Source of the DNA: Kiritimatiellia bacterium
Lineage (GTDB): Bacteria; Verrucomicrobiota; Kiritimatiellia; SLAD01
Length of the DNA: 7,715 nt
Assembly (NCBI GenBank): GCA_007126995.1
Contig: SLAD01000420.1
Span: forward strand, 1 to 7,715
Direction of reading: 5' to 3'
The notes under the pieces were generated by a model that saw nothing but the letters and a program-made list of their open reading frames with translations, did not search any database and was not told where the DNA came from. The stretch's first letter is position 1. Each line of letters begins with the position of its first letter. The translations under genes were made by a program, and so were the position numbers. This document shows positions 6,051 to 7,715 of this stretch, in pieces.

Positions 6051-6677
6051 ATGGGAAGATATACGGGACCCTCCTGTAAGCTTTGTCGCCGCGAAGGCAT
6101 GAAGCTTTTTCTGAAAGGCGATCGCTGCTACATGGCCAAGTGTGCCATTGAGCAGGGACGTCAAGCGCCGGGCATGCATGGCCAGCGGCGCAGCAAGACG
6201 TCGGACTACGGCACGCAGTTGCGCGAGAAGCAGCGGTTGCGTCGCATGTACGGTCTGCAAGAAGCGCAATTCCGTCTTTTCTTCGAGCGCGCCTCGCAAA
6301 AGAAAGGCCGTACCGGCGAGACGCTCCTGCAAATGTTGGAGTTTCGACTGGATAACATCTGCTACCGTTTGGGCTTTGCCTCATCGCGCAAAGCCGCCCG
6401 TCAATTTGTCAATCACGGCCATGTGCTGGTGAACGGTCGTAAGAGCACGATTGCCTCGCGCGTCCTGAAGGCCGGCGACGTGGTCGAGGTCGTGGACCGT
6501 CCGGACAGCCGCGAACTGGTGAAGCCCTTTATGGATACCGCCGAAAGCCGCGGCATCCCGGCGTGGTTGCGTCTCGACAAGGGCAACGCCAAGGGCGAAT
6601 TGCTGCATGTCCCTAGCCGCGAAGAAATTCAGCCGATTGTCAATGAACAGTTGATCGTGGAGTTGTACTCCAAGTAA
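6051..6677 (+). CDS. rpsD: 30S ribosomal protein S4, zinc-binding form
   Basis: S4 is a primary 16S rRNA binder that nucleates 30S assembly and affects decoding accuracy; in E. coli it also represses the alpha operon. The 208-residue product has the N-terminal zinc knuckle C9, C12, C26 and C31, then the conserved PGMHGQRRSKTSDYG (40-54). The S4 RNA-binding fold (about 97-155) contains FRLDNICYRLGFASSRKAARQ and HGHVLVNGR. The ending is the typical REEIQPIVNEQLIVELYSK. AGGAG at 6035-6039 precedes the ATG by 11 bases. The cysteine-bearing form is like that of Thermus and many other bacteria and unlike the partly cysteine-free paralogues. It is followed by the largest gap in the window, before rpoA. 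Confidence 0.98.
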   Translation: MGRYTGPSCKLCRREGMKLFLKGDRCYMAKCAIEQGRQAPGMHGQRRSKTSDYGTQLREKQRLRRMYGLQEAQFRLFFERASQKKGRTGETLLQMLEFRLDNICYRLGFASSRKAARQFVNHGHVLVNGRKSTIASRVLKAGDVVEVVDRPDSRELVKPFMDTAESRGIPAWLRLDKGNAKGELLHVPSREEIQPIVNEQLIVELYSK

Positions 6678-6697
6678 ACCATAAACCATCACCATAC

Positions 6698-6718
6698 GAG
6701 CCGGTTAATGCCCGGTTC
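6698..6718 (+). promoter_or_regulatory. Small hairpin between rpsD and rpoA
   Basis: Within the 55-base rpsD-rpoA gap, GAGCCGG (6698-6704) can pair with CCGGTTC (6712-6718) to form a seven-base-pair RNA stem including one G-U pair, with a seven-base loop. It is not followed by a T-run, so it is not a Rho-independent terminator. It ends just before the rpoA ribosome site (GGGAGAG, 6720-6726). It could act as an RNA-processing or stability element, tune rpoA translation, or be chance; the role is inference only. Confidence 0.35.
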
Positions 6719-6732
6719 TGGGAGAGATTATT

Positions 6733-7715
6733 ATGCCAATTCGATTGGGTCGTTTTGAAATGCCCAAACGCGTCACGAAGGACGAGGGCGAATCAACCGA
6801 AACCTACGGCGTGTTCGTCGCCGAGCCTTTTGAAGCGGGTTACGGGCGTACGATAGGAAATTCCTTGCGTCGCGTGCTGCTTTCCTCGCTGGAAGGCGCG
6901 TCCATTTCCGCCATCAAAGTGGATGGCGCACTGCACGAATTCTGCACCTTGCCCGGCGTGGTCGAGGATGTCACCGACATCATTATCAACCTCAAGGGCG
7001 TGCTGATCAAAATGTATTCGCGCGAGCCGCGCAAACTGACCTTGAGCGTCAAAGGACCGGGCGAAGTCACCGCCGGCGACATCCAAACCGACGGCACGGT
7101 GGAGATTCTGAATCCGGACCATCACATCGCCACGCTCGACGAAGACGGCAAGATCGAGGCGGAGCTGGAAGTACGGATCGGTCGCGGCTACTGCCCGGCG
7201 GAAGGCAACAAGAAAGAGAATCAGGAAATCGGGATTATTCCGATCGATTCACTGTTCTCGCCGGTGCGCCGCGTCAAGTACAGCGTCGACAACACCCGTG
7301 TGGGCCGTCGCACCGACTTTGACAAGCTCTCATTGGAAGTCTGGACCGATGGCCGGTTGACGCCGGACGATGCCTTGACTCAGGCGGCCGCGATTTTGAA
7401 GCATCACTTGGATGTCTTCGTCAGCTACGACAAGGATCAAATCGAGTTTGATCAACAGGAAAGCCAACGCGACGAAGAGCGCGAGGAGCTGGCCCGCAAG
7501 TTGGCTATGAGCGTCAACGAAATCGAGTTGAGCGTGCGCGCAGCGAACTGTCTCAACAACGCCAATATCGTCACCGTTGGCGAGCTGGCGCAGAAGACAG
7601 AAGCGGAGATGCTCAAGTATCGGAATTTTGGTAAGAAGTCGCTGAACGAAATCAAAGCCAAGTTGGTGGAGATGGGCTTGGGACTGGGAATGCAGTTCGA
7701 AGACGACGTCCTGCG
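6733..7715 (+). CDS. rpoA: DNA-directed RNA polymerase alpha subunit (3' partial)
   Basis: The alpha subunit dimerises to start RNA polymerase core assembly and contacts UP elements and activators through its C-terminal domain. The reading frame starts at ATG 6733, seven bases after a GGGAGAG ribosome site, and stays open to the window edge (327 codons plus two bases), so the stop is not seen. The N-terminal domain (about 1-235) has the dimerisation and assembly motif GRTIGNSLRRVLLSSLEG (38-55), LPGVVEDVTDIIINLKG, and GYCPAEGNK. An acidic linker follows (about 240-252, DQQESQRDEEREE). The C-terminal domain then has LSVRAANCLNNANI with R269, equivalent to the DNA-contacting R265 of E. coli, and FGKKSLNEIKAKL. 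Most alpha subunits are near 330 residues, so probably only a short tail is missing. rplQ (L17) would be expected next, outside the window. Confidence 0.97.
   Translation, partial: MPIRLGRFEMPKRVTKDEGESTETYGVFVAEPFEAGYGRTIGNSLRRVLLSSLEGASISAIKVDGALHEFCTLPGVVEDVTDIIINLKGVLIKMYSREPRKLTLSVKGPGEVTAGDIQTDGTVEILNPDHHIATLDEDGKIEAELEVRIGRGYCPAEGNKKENQEIGIIPIDSLFSPVRRVKYSVDNTRVGRRTDFDKLSLEVWTDGRLTPDDALTQAAAILKHHLDVFVSYDKDQIEFDQQESQRDEEREELARKLAMSVNEIELSVRAANCLNNANIVTVGELAQKTEAEMLKYRNFGKKSLNEIKAKLVEMGLGLGMQFEDDVL

Noticed and set aside
6698..6726. Rho-independent terminator between rpsD and rpoA
   Set aside because: The stem is only seven pairs with a G-U pair and is followed by GGGAGAG, not a T-run. 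The downstream rpoA also needs read-through transcription.

Overview
The window is a continuous, single-strand ribosomal-protein cluster, all on the + strand, equivalent to the second half of the bacterial spc operon fused to the alpha operon. The gene order is rplF (L6), rplR (L18), rpsE (S5), rplO (L15), secY, adk, map, a divergent infA-like gene, rpmJ (L36), rpsM (S13), rpsK (S11), rpsD (S4) and rpoA, which is cut by the right edge. Intergenic gaps run from an 8-base overlap to 55 bases. No promoter, Rho-independent terminator, tRNA, mobile element or CRISPR array was found, so the run looks like one transcription unit that starts and ends outside the window.

Organism: the DNA is moderately GC-rich, with bacterial (not archaeal) forms of every protein. 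Three traits narrow the placement. There is no rpmD (L30) between rpsE and rplO, S11 carries a long acidic/Pro/Ala N-terminal extension, and L18, S11 and SecY read like those of the Verrucomicrobiota/Kiritimatiellota/Lentisphaerota side of the PVC superphylum. That placement is from memory of family sequences and is tentative.

Layout: 16-1896 holds four ribosomal proteins. 1916-3268 is the SecY translocon channel. 3276-4694 holds two housekeeping enzymes, adenylate kinase and methionine aminopeptidase. 4687-4899 is the IF-1-like gene overlapping the end of map. 4922-6677 holds L36, S13, S11 and S4. From 6733 onward is the RNA polymerase alpha subunit. Together the genes couple synthesis of ribosomes, N-terminal methionine removal, membrane insertion, nucleotide supply and transcription, the usual growth-rate-controlled set.

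No new biological system is evident. The points most worth a second look are the strongly divergent, C-terminally short IF-1, the S11 extension, the missing L30, an Asp-to-Asn change in the adenylate kinase AMP-site motif, and a small hairpin in the only sizeable intergenic gap, just before rpoA.
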